From contig OZ245822.1 of assembly GCA_965228545.1 (NCBI GenBank), positions 248,001 to 312,000 on the forward strand: a DNA stretch of 64,000 nucleotides, in the 5' to 3' direction. Below are positions 1 through 9,611 of this stretch, one piece after another (position 1 is the first letter of the stretch; every line of letters starts with the position of its first letter). Origin of the DNA: HXMU1420-13 sp965228545 (GTDB lineage Bacteria; Bacteroidota; Rhodothermia; Balneolales; Balneolaceae). The translations under genes and the position numbers were made by a program. The notes below the pieces were generated by a model, which worked only from the letters and a program-made list of their open reading frames with translations, was not told the DNA's origin and ran no database searches.

Positions 1-2486
1 TCTATAGTGGTGGTAGTATCCGGTAGTTCACTCCACTCGTGCTGATCCATTTCAACACGGTCAAAAAATGCGTCTTCTTCTTTTAAACTTGGCGCTTTTT
101 TAGCGTCTTCGAAGGCTCCCTGAAGAAGTTCTTCGAATTCATCAAAAATCTGCTGTGTTTCTTCTTCGGTAAGTTCACCTGCTTTCACCAATGATTTAGT
201 ATACAAATCACGAACCGTTTGATGATCGTTGATTTCTTTATACATGCCCGGCTGTGTGAACGCAGGTTCATCGCCTTCGTTATGGCCATGCTTACGATAG
301 CCAATCAAATCTATAATGACATCCTTGCCAAATTTTTGGCGGTATTCCAAAGCCATTTGAATGGCATGTACAGCTGCTTCAGGTCGATCTCCATTTACGT
401 GGAAAATCGGAGCTAGCACTGTTTTTGCCAGATCTGAAGCATATTCGGTTGAACGTCCATCTTCGGGTAGGGTAGTAAAACCAATCTGATTGTTAATAAT
501 GATATGTACTGTACCGCCGGTTCTATATCCATCCAGTTGCGACAAGTTCAGCGTTTCGGCAACTACTCCTTGTCCTGCAAATGCAGCATCACCATGCATT
601 AAAACAGGTAATATTCTTTTTTCTGCATCTTCTTTTTCGTGATGATCGATAACGGCTCTGGCTGCACCTTCCACCACAGGATTCACTGCTTCGAGGTGAC
701 TTGGATTAGGCATCAGCTCAATATCCACTTCAACGCCATTTTTTGATTTATGCTTACCACGCGCACCAAGGTGATATTTTACATCACCACTTCCTTGAAT
801 GGAGTCTGGATCTACGTTGCCTTCAAATTCGGCAAACACCCGGTGATACGGTTTATTCATGATATTAACGAGAATATTCAATCGGCCGCGATGCGCCATT
901 CCCATAAATACTTTTTCGATCTCGTGCTGGCCGGCATTTTCTAGCATGAAGTGAATCATCGGGATAAGGGTGTCGTTACCTTCTAGAGAAAATCTCTTAT
1001 GCCCGATGTATTTCTTGTGTAAAAACTCTTCGAAAGCCATAGCTTGATTGAGCTTTCGCAAAATGGCTTTCTTATCATCTTTTGTAAGATTAGGCTCGTT
1101 CCCGGTAGACTCCATGTTTTCACGCAACCAACGGCGTTCTTCCATGTCAAGCAGGTGCATGTACTCGGCACCAATATGCTCGCAATAAGTGTCACGCAAC
1201 TTTTTGATGATCTCACGCAGTGTAGCACGACCACTTGGAAATAATTTACCACAGAAGAACTCGCGATCCAGATCCCATAGCGACAGTCCGTAGTATTCAA
1301 GATCGAGTTCTGGGTTATGTCCGGGTTTTTTCTCTAATGGATCAAGATTTGCAAGCACATGCCCACGCATTCGATACATATTAATTAAGCGCCATACACC
1401 CACGGTTCTACGGTCTTCCATATCCGATTTGGAAGCTCCGCCAAACATTCCTTCGAATTTATCTTCGCCGTAAGGGATAGGTTCGTATGGTATTTCAAGA
1501 TCCGTGAAAATACCGGTCCAGAAATCTGATTGTCCGGTTAGCAATTGATTTACTTTTTGCAAGAAAGCACCAGACTCTGCACCCTGTATAATTCTGTGAT
1601 CGTAGGTGCAGGTCATAGTCATCACTTTGCTAATACCTAGGTGATTTAGTGCCTGCTGCGACATTGCCTGATATTCTGCGGGATAATCAATAGCACCTGT
1701 GGCTATGATTGCGCCTTGATTTTGCATTAATCGAGGTACAGAAGAAACAGTACCCAATGTACCCGGATTGGTAATACTGATGGTAGTACCTTGAAAATCA
1801 TCTAAGCCAAGTTTCCCGTTTCGGGCTTTATCAACCAGATCGGCGAAGGCATATAAGAACTCTTTAAAGTTCATAGTATTTACGCCCTTGATATTTGGAA
1901 CTACAAGGTTTCTACTGCCATCTTTATTGGGTAAATCCACGGCCACACCCAAATTCACTTGCTCAGGAACTGCGCGAAAGTGATCTTTTCCGTCAAAATG
2001 GTAAGCATGATTGATGGTTGGAAATTCTTTAAGAGCTTGAATTACAGCCCAACAAATAAAGTGTGTGAACGATGCTTTGGGTTCGTTTCTTTTCACCAAA
2101 TGTCGGTTAATGATGGTGCGATCTTCGATCATCATTTTTACGGGAAGCACACGCAACGAGGTTGCCGTAGGCACTTCCAGGCTTTGATCCATGTTTTCCA
2201 CAATCTTCGAAGCCACGCCTTTAATTTTCTGTAACTCGGCGTTTTTAGGAGGATCTTGGATTACTTTTCCTTTCGCAGGCATAACAACCGGATCCGAAGT
2301 CTGACTTCCATTAGATGGTTGTTGAGCCGCTTTAGGGGCAGGTTTTTCAGTTGAGCTATTTCCTGTAAGCTCATCGAAATAGTTTTTCCAATGGGCCGGA
2401 ACCGAATCAGGCTCGTTTTTATATTGTTCGAAAAGTTCTTCTACTAGTGCTGAGTTTGGCCCGAATAAGGCTTCAAGTGATTTCAA
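1..2486 (-). CDS. kgd: Multifunctional 2-oxoglutarate metabolism enzyme (fused E2o acyltransferase-E1o dehydrogenase), 3' part outside window
   Basis: This enzyme decarboxylates 2-oxoglutarate and passes the succinyl group towards CoA in the TCA cycle. The gene reads leftwards and leaves the window after about 828 codons; family members have roughly 1,200. The order is an N-terminal segment with a PAHWKNYF motif, a linker rich in Pro/Ala/Gln, a dihydrolipoyl-succinyltransferase catalytic domain (YDHRIIQGAES near residue 297, with the catalytic His), then a thiamine-diphosphate E1 domain with AHRGR (about 529), GDAAFAGQG (about 632), NNQIGF (about 665) and RKHGHNEGDEP (about 735). No separate lipoyl domain is seen. 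I start it at TTG 2486 because an AGAGG box lies nine bases upstream and an in-frame stop lies at 2499-2501; no ATG fits as well. It is the Kgd/SucA fusion known from Actinobacteria and several Bacteroidota-related groups. Confidence 0.93.
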   Translation of the reverse strand, partial: MKSLEALFGPNSALVEELFEQYKNEPDSVPAHWKNYFDELTGNSSTEKPAPKAAQQPSNGSQTSDPVVMPAKGKVIQDPPKNAELQKIKGVASKIVENMDQSLEVPTATSLRVLPVKMMIEDRTIINRHLVKRNEPKASFTHFICWAVIQALKEFPTINHAYHFDGKDHFRAVPEQVNLGVAVDLPNKDGSRNLVVPNIKGVNTMNFKEFLYAFADLVDKARNGKLGLDDFQGTTISITNPGTLGTVSSVPRLMQNQGAIIATGAIDYPAEYQAMSQQALNHLGISKVMTMTCTYDHRIIQGAESGAFLQKVNQLLTGQSDFWTGIFTDLEIPYEPIPYGEDKFEGMFGGASKSDMEDRRTVGVWRLINMYRMRGHVLANLDPLEKKPGHNPELDLEYYGLSLWDLDREFFCGKLFPSGRATLREIIKKLRDTYCEHIGAEYMHLLDMEERRWLRENMESTGNEPNLTKDDKKAILRKLNQAMAFEEFLHKKYIGHKRFSLEGNDTLIPMIHFMLENAGQHEIEKVFMGMAHRGRLNILVNIMNKPYHRVFAEFEGNVDPDSIQGSGDVKYHLGARGKHKSKNGVEVDIELMPNPSHLEAVNPVVEGAARAVIDHHEKEDAEKRILPVLMHGDAAFAGQGVVAETLNLSQLDGYRTGGTVHIIINNQIGFTTLPEDGRSTEYASDLAKTVLAPIFHVNGDRPEAAVHAIQMALEYRQKFGKDVIIDLIGYRKHGHNEGDEPAFTQPGMYKEINDHQTVRDLYTKSLVKAGELTEEETQQIFDEFEELLQGAFEDAKKAPSLKEEDAFFDRVEMDQHEWSELPDTTTTI

Positions 2487-2495
2487 AGGGTATAA

Positions 2496-2500
2496 CCTCT
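2496..2500 (-). promoter_or_regulatory. Ribosome binding site fixing the TTG start of kgd
   Basis: On the minus strand the sequence AGAGG is followed by nine bases and then TTG at 2486. The in-frame stop TAG at 2499-2501 overlaps this box, so translation cannot begin further upstream in this frame. Confidence 0.6.
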
Positions 2501-2604
2501 AGTGCGAGTTAATCTGTGCTTAACGTTGTTGTATGAATGCATTTATCGGCTAGATAGTTTCGCTTCCTAATATCTATTGGAAGCGTTTTTAAAGGTAAGC
2601 AGAA

Positions 2605-2620
2605 GTGTTTTAAAAAACAC
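2605..2620. other. Perfect AT-rich palindrome between kgd and pepF
   Basis: GTGTTTTAAAAAACAC is self-complementary over its whole length and lies in the divergent spacer between kgd and pepF. It could be an operator or a minor hairpin; nothing in the sequence identifies a protein that binds it. The rest of this 257-base spacer shows no gene. Confidence 0.35.
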
Positions 2621-2743
2621 ATGATTCAATCGTTGATTAGCGTGTTTAGCGAATCTTCATATGAGATGCTATTTGAAAAGTTGCTTTATTAGAGTCACCT
2701 AAGACCCTATATTCAGCAAAAAATTCTAAAAGAGACTACATCT

Positions 2744-4543
2744 ATGAGCGAATCTACAGAAAAGAAAGTAACCGGCGCAGAAAATATTCATTGGGATCTA
2801 AGCGATTTATATGCATCGAGTGATGATCCTCAACTGGCCAAAGACAAAGAAGACGTACTTAGCGAAGCAGATGCATTTGCAGAAAAGTACAAAGGGAGAA
2901 TTGCAGATTTATCTGTTTCAGAGTTCAAAGAAATGTTAGAGGCTTACGAGGCATTGCAAGATAAAGGCGGGAAGATTGGAAGCTTCGCGTACTTACAATG
3001 GAGTACGGATACCGGGAATTCTGAATACGGAAAGTTGGTACAGGAAGCTAATGAATTGGGATCAGAGCTTAGCCAAAAGCTGGTTTTTCTGGAAGTAGAA
3101 TGGTTAGCCGTTTCTGATGAGGAAGCTCAAAAGTTGATTGATGCTCCGGAATTGGAGTTTTATCAGCATTATCTGGAATCATCTCGTCGATACAAAGATC
3201 ACGTATTGAAGGAGGAACAAGAGCAGATTTTAAGTGCAAAATCGGTAACAGGTCGCAGTGCATGGGTTCGCTTTTTTGATGAAACTTTAGGTCAGGCCAA
3301 ATTTGAGTTAGACGGCAAAGAATATTCCGAGCAGGAAGTGCTTAGTAAACTTCACGAAAGTGATAGGGAGTTACGAATTCGTGCTCATGCTTCGTTGACG
3401 AACAAATTCAAAGAATTGTCGCATCCACTTACTTTTGTGTTCAACACGTTACTGGCTGATAAGAGCACAAACGATAAATTGCGCGATTATCCGAGCTGGA
3501 TTACCTCTCGAAACTTATCCAACGAAACCGACGATGAAACGGTAGATGCGCTTGTAAATGCGGTTACTGCCCATTATCCCTTAGTGCAACGCTACTACAA
3601 GTTAAAAGCAAAATTGCTTGGTCTGGATGAAATGTTCGATTACGATCGATATGCACCAATGATGAAAAATGAGGCCACTATACAATGGGATTCAGCCAAG
3701 AAAATGGTATTGGATTCGTACACCGAATTTCACCCGGAAATGGGAGAAATCACCAACGAGTTTTTTGAGAAAAACTGGATCGATGCCGCCATCAAGCAAG
3801 GTAAACGCGGTGGTGCCTACTCGGCCAGTACGGTGCCATCAGTGCATCCATATGTATTCATGAATTTCGATGGAAAGATTCGTGATGTACAAACGCTTGC
3901 TCATGAATTGGGGCACGGTGTACATCAATATTTAAGCCGACAACAAGGACCACTTCAGGCAGGAACTCCGCTCACAACTGCCGAAACGGCATCGGTTTTT
4001 GGAGAGATGCTGGTATTCCAAAATCTGCTAAAAGAGCTTTCTGATCCTAAAGAAAAACTTGCTCTAATTGTTGGTAAAATCGACGATACTATTGCTACGG
4101 TTTTTCGCCAAATCTCCATGAACCGCTTCGAGAACGCCATGCATACTGCTCGTCGTGAAGAAGGGGAGTTAACTACCGAACGATTCTCAGAACTTTGGAT
4201 GGAACAGCAAAAAGCATTGTATGGCGATGCTGTAACTTTGACGGACGAGTATGGAATCTGGTGGAGCTACATTCCGCATTTCTTACACACACCCGGCTAT
4301 GTGTATGCGTATGCGTTCGGAGAATTATTGGTGCTTGCTTTGTATGAGGAGTTTACTCAACGTCCGGATGGCTTTGCTGATCGCTACATGGACTTATTGA
4401 GTGCGGGCGGCTCAGAATGGCCACATGATTTAGTTGCGAAGATGGGACTAGATATCCGCGATCCGGAATTCTGGAATAAAGGCCTAGCATCGTTCGAGAA
4501 AATGGTTGAGGAAGCGGAGGAGTTGGCTGAAGAGTTAGTCTAA
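2744..4543 (+). CDS. pepF: M3 family oligoendopeptidase F
   Basis: A cytosolic zinc metallopeptidase (M3B family) that cleaves oligopeptides, probably serving peptide turnover. The 599-residue protein has the normal length for PepF. The N-terminal half is helical with the oligopeptidase-F domain around residues 115-185. The catalytic domain holds HELGH at 387-391, whose two histidines bind zinc and whose Glu is the catalytic base, and the third zinc ligand is expected at E414 in TAETAS. No signal peptide is seen, in agreement with a cytosolic site. The ATG at 2744 follows an AAAAGAGA stretch. The gene is divergent from kgd and appears to be monocistronic. Confidence 0.95.
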   Translation: MSESTEKKVTGAENIHWDLSDLYASSDDPQLAKDKEDVLSEADAFAEKYKGRIADLSVSEFKEMLEAYEALQDKGGKIGSFAYLQWSTDTGNSEYGKLVQEANELGSELSQKLVFLEVEWLAVSDEEAQKLIDAPELEFYQHYLESSRRYKDHVLKEEQEQILSAKSVTGRSAWVRFFDETLGQAKFELDGKEYSEQEVLSKLHESDRELRIRAHASLTNKFKELSHPLTFVFNTLLADKSTNDKLRDYPSWITSRNLSNETDDETVDALVNAVTAHYPLVQRYYKLKAKLLGLDEMFDYDRYAPMMKNEATIQWDSAKKMVLDSYTEFHPEMGEITNEFFEKNWIDAAIKQGKRGGAYSASTVPSVHPYVFMNFDGKIRDVQTLAHELGHGVHQYLSRQQGPLQAGTPLTTAETASVFGEMLVFQNLLKELSDPKEKLALIVGKIDDTIATVFRQISMNRFENAMHTARREEGELTTERFSELWMEQQKALYGDAVTLTDEYGIWWSYIPHFLHTPGYVYAYAFGELLVLALYEEFTQRPDGFADRYMDLLSAGGSEWPHDLVAKMGLDIRDPEFWNKGLASFEKMVEEAEELAEELV

Positions 4544-4622
4544 TTTTTCAATTACTTTTTTCTTCATTTTAAGTATAAATAAAGTAATATCTTCGAAGTA
4601 AATTTTTCCCAACAGGATTGCT

Positions 4623-6986
4623 TTGAAGGTATTACTTTTTCTTTCTCTGAGCTGTATTTATTCAAGTGCAATTGCACAAGAATACACCATATTTGGTTAT
4701 GTACAGGATGCTCAGACGGGTGAAGTTCTCATTGGTGCTAATATTTACAATCCCAAAAAAGAAAACGGCGTAGCTACCAACCAATACGGCTTCTACAGTT
4801 ACCGAACACAGGCCGGTAGTGTTACACTTCAAATTAGCTACATAGGCTATGCCCCAAAAACCATTACTTTTGATTTAATTGCTGATACTTCCCTAACAAC
4901 CGAGTTAGAGCCTGGAGATGAATTGGAAGAGATTGTAATTGAAGGGCAAATAGAAAGATTGAAAACGAAGCAATCATTAAGCTCTGCCCAGATTAAGTCT
5001 CTACCTAGATTAGGAGGCGAAATTGATGTTCTGAAAGCGTTTCAAATGTTGCCGGGAGTTCAATCAGGTGTTGAAGGTACAAGCGGTTTATTCGTAAGAG
5101 GAGGCACACCCGATCAGAATTTAATATTGTTAGATGGGGTACCTGTGTACAATGCTTCGCATCTATTTGGCTTTATTTCTGTGTTCAATATGGAAGCAGT
5201 AAATAAGGTGGATTTTGTGAAAGATGGCTTTCTGGCACGCTACGGTGGTCGTTTATCATCAGTTGTTGATATAACTTTAAAGGAAGGGAATTTAGATAAA
5301 ATAAGTGGTCTTGTTTCAATGAGTCCGGTAGCTTCATCACTCACTTTAAATGGGCCTATTGGAGACAAAACAAGCTATCTAATTTCAGGAAGACGAACCT
5401 TTCTTGATTTAATAGCTCGACCAATAATTCGATTAAGAAGTGGAGGTGAAGATGATGCAGGATATTTTTTTTATGATGTTAATGCTAAGATTAACCACAG
5501 AATAAATTCCAACAATCGAATCTATCTAAGTTTATACGCTGGGAGTGATAGGGGATTTACACAATCAGCTTCCTCTGACTCGTCTCAATCTGGATTAAGC
5601 TCTTCATTTGATATTTTTACTGAGCGTAGTTCTAGTTATGAAATTGAGTGGGGAAATGTGACCACTGCTTTACGGTGGAATCATATTTATGGTCCGCGAT
5701 TATTTAGCAATCTCACTTTAACTTATAGTAAATATCATTTCGAAGTTTCTGAAGAGCTCAACGAGATTAGGACAATTGCAGTTGAGACAGAACAAAATAA
5801 TTCCACTATATCATATGCATCGGGAATTGATGATATAGCTATTAAAGTGGATTACTTTTTTCAACCCAATCCTATTCACTCTATTAGATTTGGTGGTTCA
5901 ACAATTTCTCATGCTTTCGATCCCGGAGTACTTGGTTATTCTACTCAGTCACAGAGAGATACCACATTGGGTGATCAACAAGTAAATGCCATAGAGTATT
6001 TTTTGTATGTCGAAGATTCATTCAAGCTATCGGAAAAAATTAGCGGTAATTTTGGAATTCATTTTTCGGGATTTGAGGTTCAAAAAAAGCGATTCACCTC
6101 ATTAGAACCGCGTTTGTCATTGAGTTATCGAACTAGAGCGGATGTATTGTTCACAACTACCTATTCTAAAATGAAACAATATGTTCATTTGCTTACAAAT
6201 AGCGGAATAGGATTGCCCACCGATTTATGGGTTCCATCAACAAAAAAGGTGAATCCCCAAAAAGCTGATCATTTTACATTAGGTGTTGAGAAAACATTTA
6301 AGGACATCAATTTTTCTGTAGACGGTTTTTACAAACAGATGGAAAATCTTATTGAGTACGAGGAAGGAGCAAGCTATCTATCTGTAGATGAAAATTGGCA
6401 AGATAAAGTAGTAAATGGTGATGGCAAATCTTACGGGCTTGAGACTTTGTTTAAAGGATCATTTAATAAATGGAACGGCTGGATTGGCTACACTTTATCT
6501 TGGAATAATAGAACATTTAGTAGTCTTAATTCAGGAGAACCTTTTCCATATCGCTATGATCGGCGGCACGACATTAAAACCTTTGTCAACTTTAAACCAA
6601 AAAAAGGAGTGAGCTACTCCATAACATGGGTAATGCATAGTGGAAACGCAATCACATTAGCAAACAATCAATTTGCAGTGAATACGGGTGCAACGTTAAA
6701 TCCGATACAACCAGTTTTTAATTACGTAAGTAGAAATGGATATCGAATGCCGGCTTATCATAGATTAGATATAGGTGCAACTTGGACTCGCCCAGTGAGA
6801 TGGGGAGAACAGAGTTGGTCGGTAAACATTTACAACGCTTATAACCGCCGTAATCCTTTCTATATTGAACTTGAAAGTAAGCCCGTATATGACTCGGTTA
6901 CGAACCAATTCACAAAAGAGCTCAGATTTGTTCAGTATAGCTTATTCCCGATTATCCCATCCATTAACTATAGCTTAAGATTCTGA
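4623..6986 (+). CDS. TonB-dependent receptor with carboxypeptidase-like N-terminal domain
   Basis: An outer-membrane beta-barrel importer of 787 residues. It begins with a signal peptide ending at SSAIAQ (residues 1-19), then a carboxypeptidase-regulatory-like beta sandwich (about 20-105), a plug domain (about 120-225, with LFVRGGTPDQNLILLDG) and a barrel that ends in the aromatic residue expected of outer-membrane proteins (SLRF). The start is TTG at 4623, preceded by AGGA; an ATG start would lose the signal peptide. The next gene, a DUF4249 lipoprotein, overlaps it by one base, so the two are almost certainly co-translated as a receptor and surface-partner pair. The substrate cannot be read from the sequence. 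Confidence 0.88.
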   Translation: MKVLLFLSLSCIYSSAIAQEYTIFGYVQDAQTGEVLIGANIYNPKKENGVATNQYGFYSYRTQAGSVTLQISYIGYAPKTITFDLIADTSLTTELEPGDELEEIVIEGQIERLKTKQSLSSAQIKSLPRLGGEIDVLKAFQMLPGVQSGVEGTSGLFVRGGTPDQNLILLDGVPVYNASHLFGFISVFNMEAVNKVDFVKDGFLARYGGRLSSVVDITLKEGNLDKISGLVSMSPVASSLTLNGPIGDKTSYLISGRRTFLDLIARPIIRLRSGGEDDAGYFFYDVNAKINHRINSNNRIYLSLYAGSDRGFTQSASSDSSQSGLSSSFDIFTERSSSYEIEWGNVTTALRWNHIYGPRLFSNLTLTYSKYHFEVSEELNEIRTIAVETEQNNSTISYASGIDDIAIKVDYFFQPNPIHSIRFGGSTISHAFDPGVLGYSTQSQRDTTLGDQQVNAIEYFLYVEDSFKLSEKISGNFGIHFSGFEVQKKRFTSLEPRLSLSYRTRADVLFTTTYSKMKQYVHLLTNSGIGLPTDLWVPSTKKVNPQKADHFTLGVEKTFKDINFSVDGFYKQMENLIEYEEGASYLSVDENWQDKVVNGDGKSYGLETLFKGSFNKWNGWIGYTLSWNNRTFSSLNSGEPFPYRYDRRHDIKTFVNFKPKKGVSYSITWVMHSGNAITLANNQFAVNTGATLNPIQPVFNYVSRNGYRMPAYHRLDIGATWTRPVRWGEQSWSVNIYNAYNRRNPFYIELESKPVYDSVTNQFTKELRFVQYSLFPIIPSINYSLRF

Positions 6987-7879
6987 TGAAAGGTGCTACA
7001 ATTCTACTTTTTGCTTGGTGCCTGTTCGCTTTTAATTGCGAAAAGATTATCGAAATTGACATTAATCAGGCCAATCCCAAAATCACTATTCAAAGCGAAT
7101 TTAATCCGGATAGTTTGATAACAGTTAATTTGTATGAAAGCATCAGTGTACTTTCGAAAGAATCATTTCCGGTTATCTCTGATGCGAGCGTTGTAATACA
7201 CCAAAATTCATTGGATGAAAATTCTTATTCATTAACTCCGCTTGGTAATGGGGTATATCAGACTAATGTTTACCCAAAAGAAGGTGTCAGCTATTCAATT
7301 GAAGTTCAAAAAAGAGGCTTTCCATCTGCTTTTGCAAGTGATCTAATCCCAGAAGATACAGCTGAAGTAAATAATATAGAGTTGCGATTTTTACAAAATG
7401 GAAATGCGGAAATTGATTTTATACTTCAGGATGAAATCGGTAACCATTATTACGAATTCTACATAGAAACTAGCTACCGTTTTGAAAACTCCAGTGAAAC
7501 CGAAACTTCAATCGACTTTTTAACATCTGATGATCTGGTTTTTGATCATTTTGATGAGGCCGAACAGTTTATGTTTACTGATGATGTTGTTTTTGATGGT
7601 GTAAAGAAACCTCTCACTTTAAAAACCTTTTTCTCTTTTCCTAGAAGTCGTGATTCAAATGTAATTGTACCACCCGGAATCGAAGTCAAATCAACTCTAT
7701 ATGTTCGAACATTGAGTGAAAAACTATTTCGGTTCAAAGAAACCGTAAAACTTCAACGCGATCTAGAAGACGACCCTTTTTCAGAGCCTGTTCCCATAAA
7801 TAGTAATATTGAGGGTGGTTTAGGAATATTTGGAGGATTCAACACAGCGAAATATGTTATTTTTGATTCTTCTGAGTAG
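6986..7879 (+). CDS. DUF4249-family lipoprotein partner of the preceding TonB receptor
   Basis: A 297-residue exported protein with a hydrophobic leader and a Cys at residue 18 (AFNCEK) that fits lipid anchoring, although the lipobox is unusual. The body has the pattern of DUF4249 proteins of Bacteroidota: an ancient beta-sandwich start, DASV and NGVYQTN motifs, and a C-terminal GGLGIFGGFN motif. In this phylum DUF4249 genes usually follow TonB receptors of the type found immediately upstream, and here the ATG overlaps the receptor stop codon. A surface binding or receptor-accessory role is inferred; no biochemical function is established. Confidence 0.8.
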   Translation: MKGATILLFAWCLFAFNCEKIIEIDINQANPKITIQSEFNPDSLITVNLYESISVLSKESFPVISDASVVIHQNSLDENSYSLTPLGNGVYQTNVYPKEGVSYSIEVQKRGFPSAFASDLIPEDTAEVNNIELRFLQNGNAEIDFILQDEIGNHYYEFYIETSYRFENSSETETSIDFLTSDDLVFDHFDEAEQFMFTDDVVFDGVKKPLTLKTFFSFPRSRDSNVIVPPGIEVKSTLYVRTLSEKLFRFKETVKLQRDLEDDPFSEPVPINSNIEGGLGIFGGFNTAKYVIFDSSE

Positions 7880-8002
7880 TTCAGAATAAGGCTCTAGGCA
7901 AACTTCTGAATCTTTGTAATAGTGCCAAATTCCAAATTAGAAGTTCTGTTTAGTTTTGTACCTTCCACGTTGGAATTGATTAACGGAATTATCAGCTAAA
8001 GA

Positions 8003-9466
8003 ATGAGTCTGGACAGACAGGAAAAAGCACTTCGCGAATTTAAGCAGATTATGACCGATCTGGTTCATCTGTTGCGGACATCCGCACGGGTGGAGCTTGC
8101 ATATTTGTGTTGGGTAAATCATGGGCGGCAACAATTTGTGTGGGAAAGCAACAGCACCAATCTCCCAAATGTGATGTTTAAAGATCGGGTTGCTTTCGAA
8201 CACCACTTTTTGAACGATTACAAAGATACATCCGAAATTGTACAGCTTAGAATCGGGGAGGACATTGCCAAAGGTAAGCTCGGGCATTACTTCGATTTTG
8301 TGAACGCCAAACACATGTTAATTATGCCGTTCATCAACAAAGGAGAGACGGTTGCGCTTACGGTGTTGGAGTCGGAGGATGAAATCAACCTGCGTCAAAT
8401 CAACGATCAGCTACATGCATACAATAATGCGTTGGTAAATGTACTCGATACCTATCTTGAAGTGGTAGATCTCCACGAGCAGCAAAAAGAATGGGAAGAG
8501 TACGAGCAATCGCTGAATGCGCTGGATTATCGCATGCATCGCGTAGATTTGCTTTCCAAGATGTTGGAAGAGATGCAGTTATTTTTACCTACAGGCGGAG
8601 CTTGTTTAATTGTACCTGCTATGGACAGTTGGACACTGGCTATGACCTCAAAATTTGCTAGAAATGCCCCGATGCTAGGACTTGCAATGGATGATAAATC
8701 GGTTGCTTACGATGCCATCGAAAAAGGTGAACCGGTGTTTAGTATGCATTTCAACAACACTCCAAAGTTGATCTCTAATCGAGAACGAAGAGTTGAAGGC
8801 GCAAGTTATGCAATCCCGATTTTAGTGCATGATCGACGACAAGCGGTTGTTGTTACTTACGATCAGGATCCGTTGACTTACAAGGAATCTACCAAGCACA
8901 AATTGGCGAATTTAGCGCGAATAGCCTCCCTTTCGATTCAGTCGGTGGTAAAAAAAACGGGTATGACCGAGGAGTTATTTACCGAAAATTACGGAGCGAT
9001 TGTTACCGAGCTATGGGAAAACACCATCGACAATGAAATTAAAAAGGTACAAGCGGGTCGGGCTCCAATTACCTGGTTTGGTATGGTAACGCCACACGAT
9101 TTGTCTTCTTTAAGAACCAAATATCGTTTAGAAGAGCTACAACGAATACAAAAAGACTTTGTAACCTTTTTGAATCCTGCAAAACATGGTATTCCCGGTT
9201 ATATTGGCTTTAATTCTGACTATGTTTACTCATTTATCATTCAAAGTGATAAAGAATCTGCGGTGGAAGATTGGATGAACAGCGTGCGCACGAAACTCGC
9301 ACATGGACTTAAACTATCGCAAGGCGGGACCTTAGATGTAGCATTTAAAGCTGGGTACACACAATTAGTACCAGAGGATGGAAATGCTTATCAGGTACAA
9401 ACTAAAGCTAAGAAAGCCCTTAGCGAAGTGGTCAAAAACGAAGAGCTAGAGCTTTTCGAGGCTTAA
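8003..9466 (+). CDS. Cytosolic protein with two GAF-like domains and a degenerate GGDEF-like C-terminus (function unknown)
   Basis: A 487-residue protein without signal peptide or membrane segment. Residues about 5-150 and 185-320 look like two GAF-type sensor folds separated by a helical linker with many charged residues (about 150-180). The C-terminal 150 residues resemble the fold of a nucleotide cyclase domain that has lost the GGDEF signature; FKAGYTQLVPEDGN resembles the end of such domains. I see no catalytic motif. It could be a scaffold or sensor acting on a partner. It stands alone: the palindromic repeat at 9493-9598 follows it. Confidence 0.55.
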   Translation: MSLDRQEKALREFKQIMTDLVHLLRTSARVELAYLCWVNHGRQQFVWESNSTNLPNVMFKDRVAFEHHFLNDYKDTSEIVQLRIGEDIAKGKLGHYFDFVNAKHMLIMPFINKGETVALTVLESEDEINLRQINDQLHAYNNALVNVLDTYLEVVDLHEQQKEWEEYEQSLNALDYRMHRVDLLSKMLEEMQLFLPTGGACLIVPAMDSWTLAMTSKFARNAPMLGLAMDDKSVAYDAIEKGEPVFSMHFNNTPKLISNRERRVEGASYAIPILVHDRRQAVVVTYDQDPLTYKESTKHKLANLARIASLSIQSVVKKTGMTEELFTENYGAIVTELWENTIDNEIKKVQAGRAPITWFGMVTPHDLSSLRTKYRLEELQRIQKDFVTFLNPAKHGIPGYIGFNSDYVYSFIIQSDKESAVEDWMNSVRTKLAHGLKLSQGGTLDVAFKAGYTQLVPEDGNAYQVQTKAKKALSEVVKNEELELFEA

Positions 9467-9492
9467 ATAATTAACTCAGTCTTTTTTAAAAA

Positions 9493-9598
9493 GTCATCCT
9501 GAAACCGACTTTTGTCGGATGAAGGATCTGCAAAAAACGTATCTGGCGTTGAACTAGTTTTGTAGATTCTTCACCGCCAGCAGGCGGATCAGAATGAC
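9493..9598. repeat. Palindromic interspersed repeat with nested hairpins (cloverleaf-like)
   Basis: The outer arms GTCATCCTGA and TCAGAATGAC pair over nine of ten bases. Between them lie a hairpin CCGAC-TTTT-GTCGG (9505-9518), a central inverted repeat of about 15 bases (9521-9535 with 9558-9572, two mismatches) and a hairpin CCGCC-AGCA-GGCGG (9574-9587). Folded as one strand this gives a four-way junction. It lies 14 bases before deoB. It resembles the short palindromic repeats scattered in many Bacteroidota-related genomes; related pieces are at 10675-10760 and 10873-10909. Confidence 0.75.
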
Positions 9599-9611
9599 AA
9601 AAGAATAATCT

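Noticed and set aside
2574..2592. TTGGAAGCGTTTTTAA near kgd as a possible second LacI-type operator
   Set aside because: Only the left half matches; there is no inverted right half.
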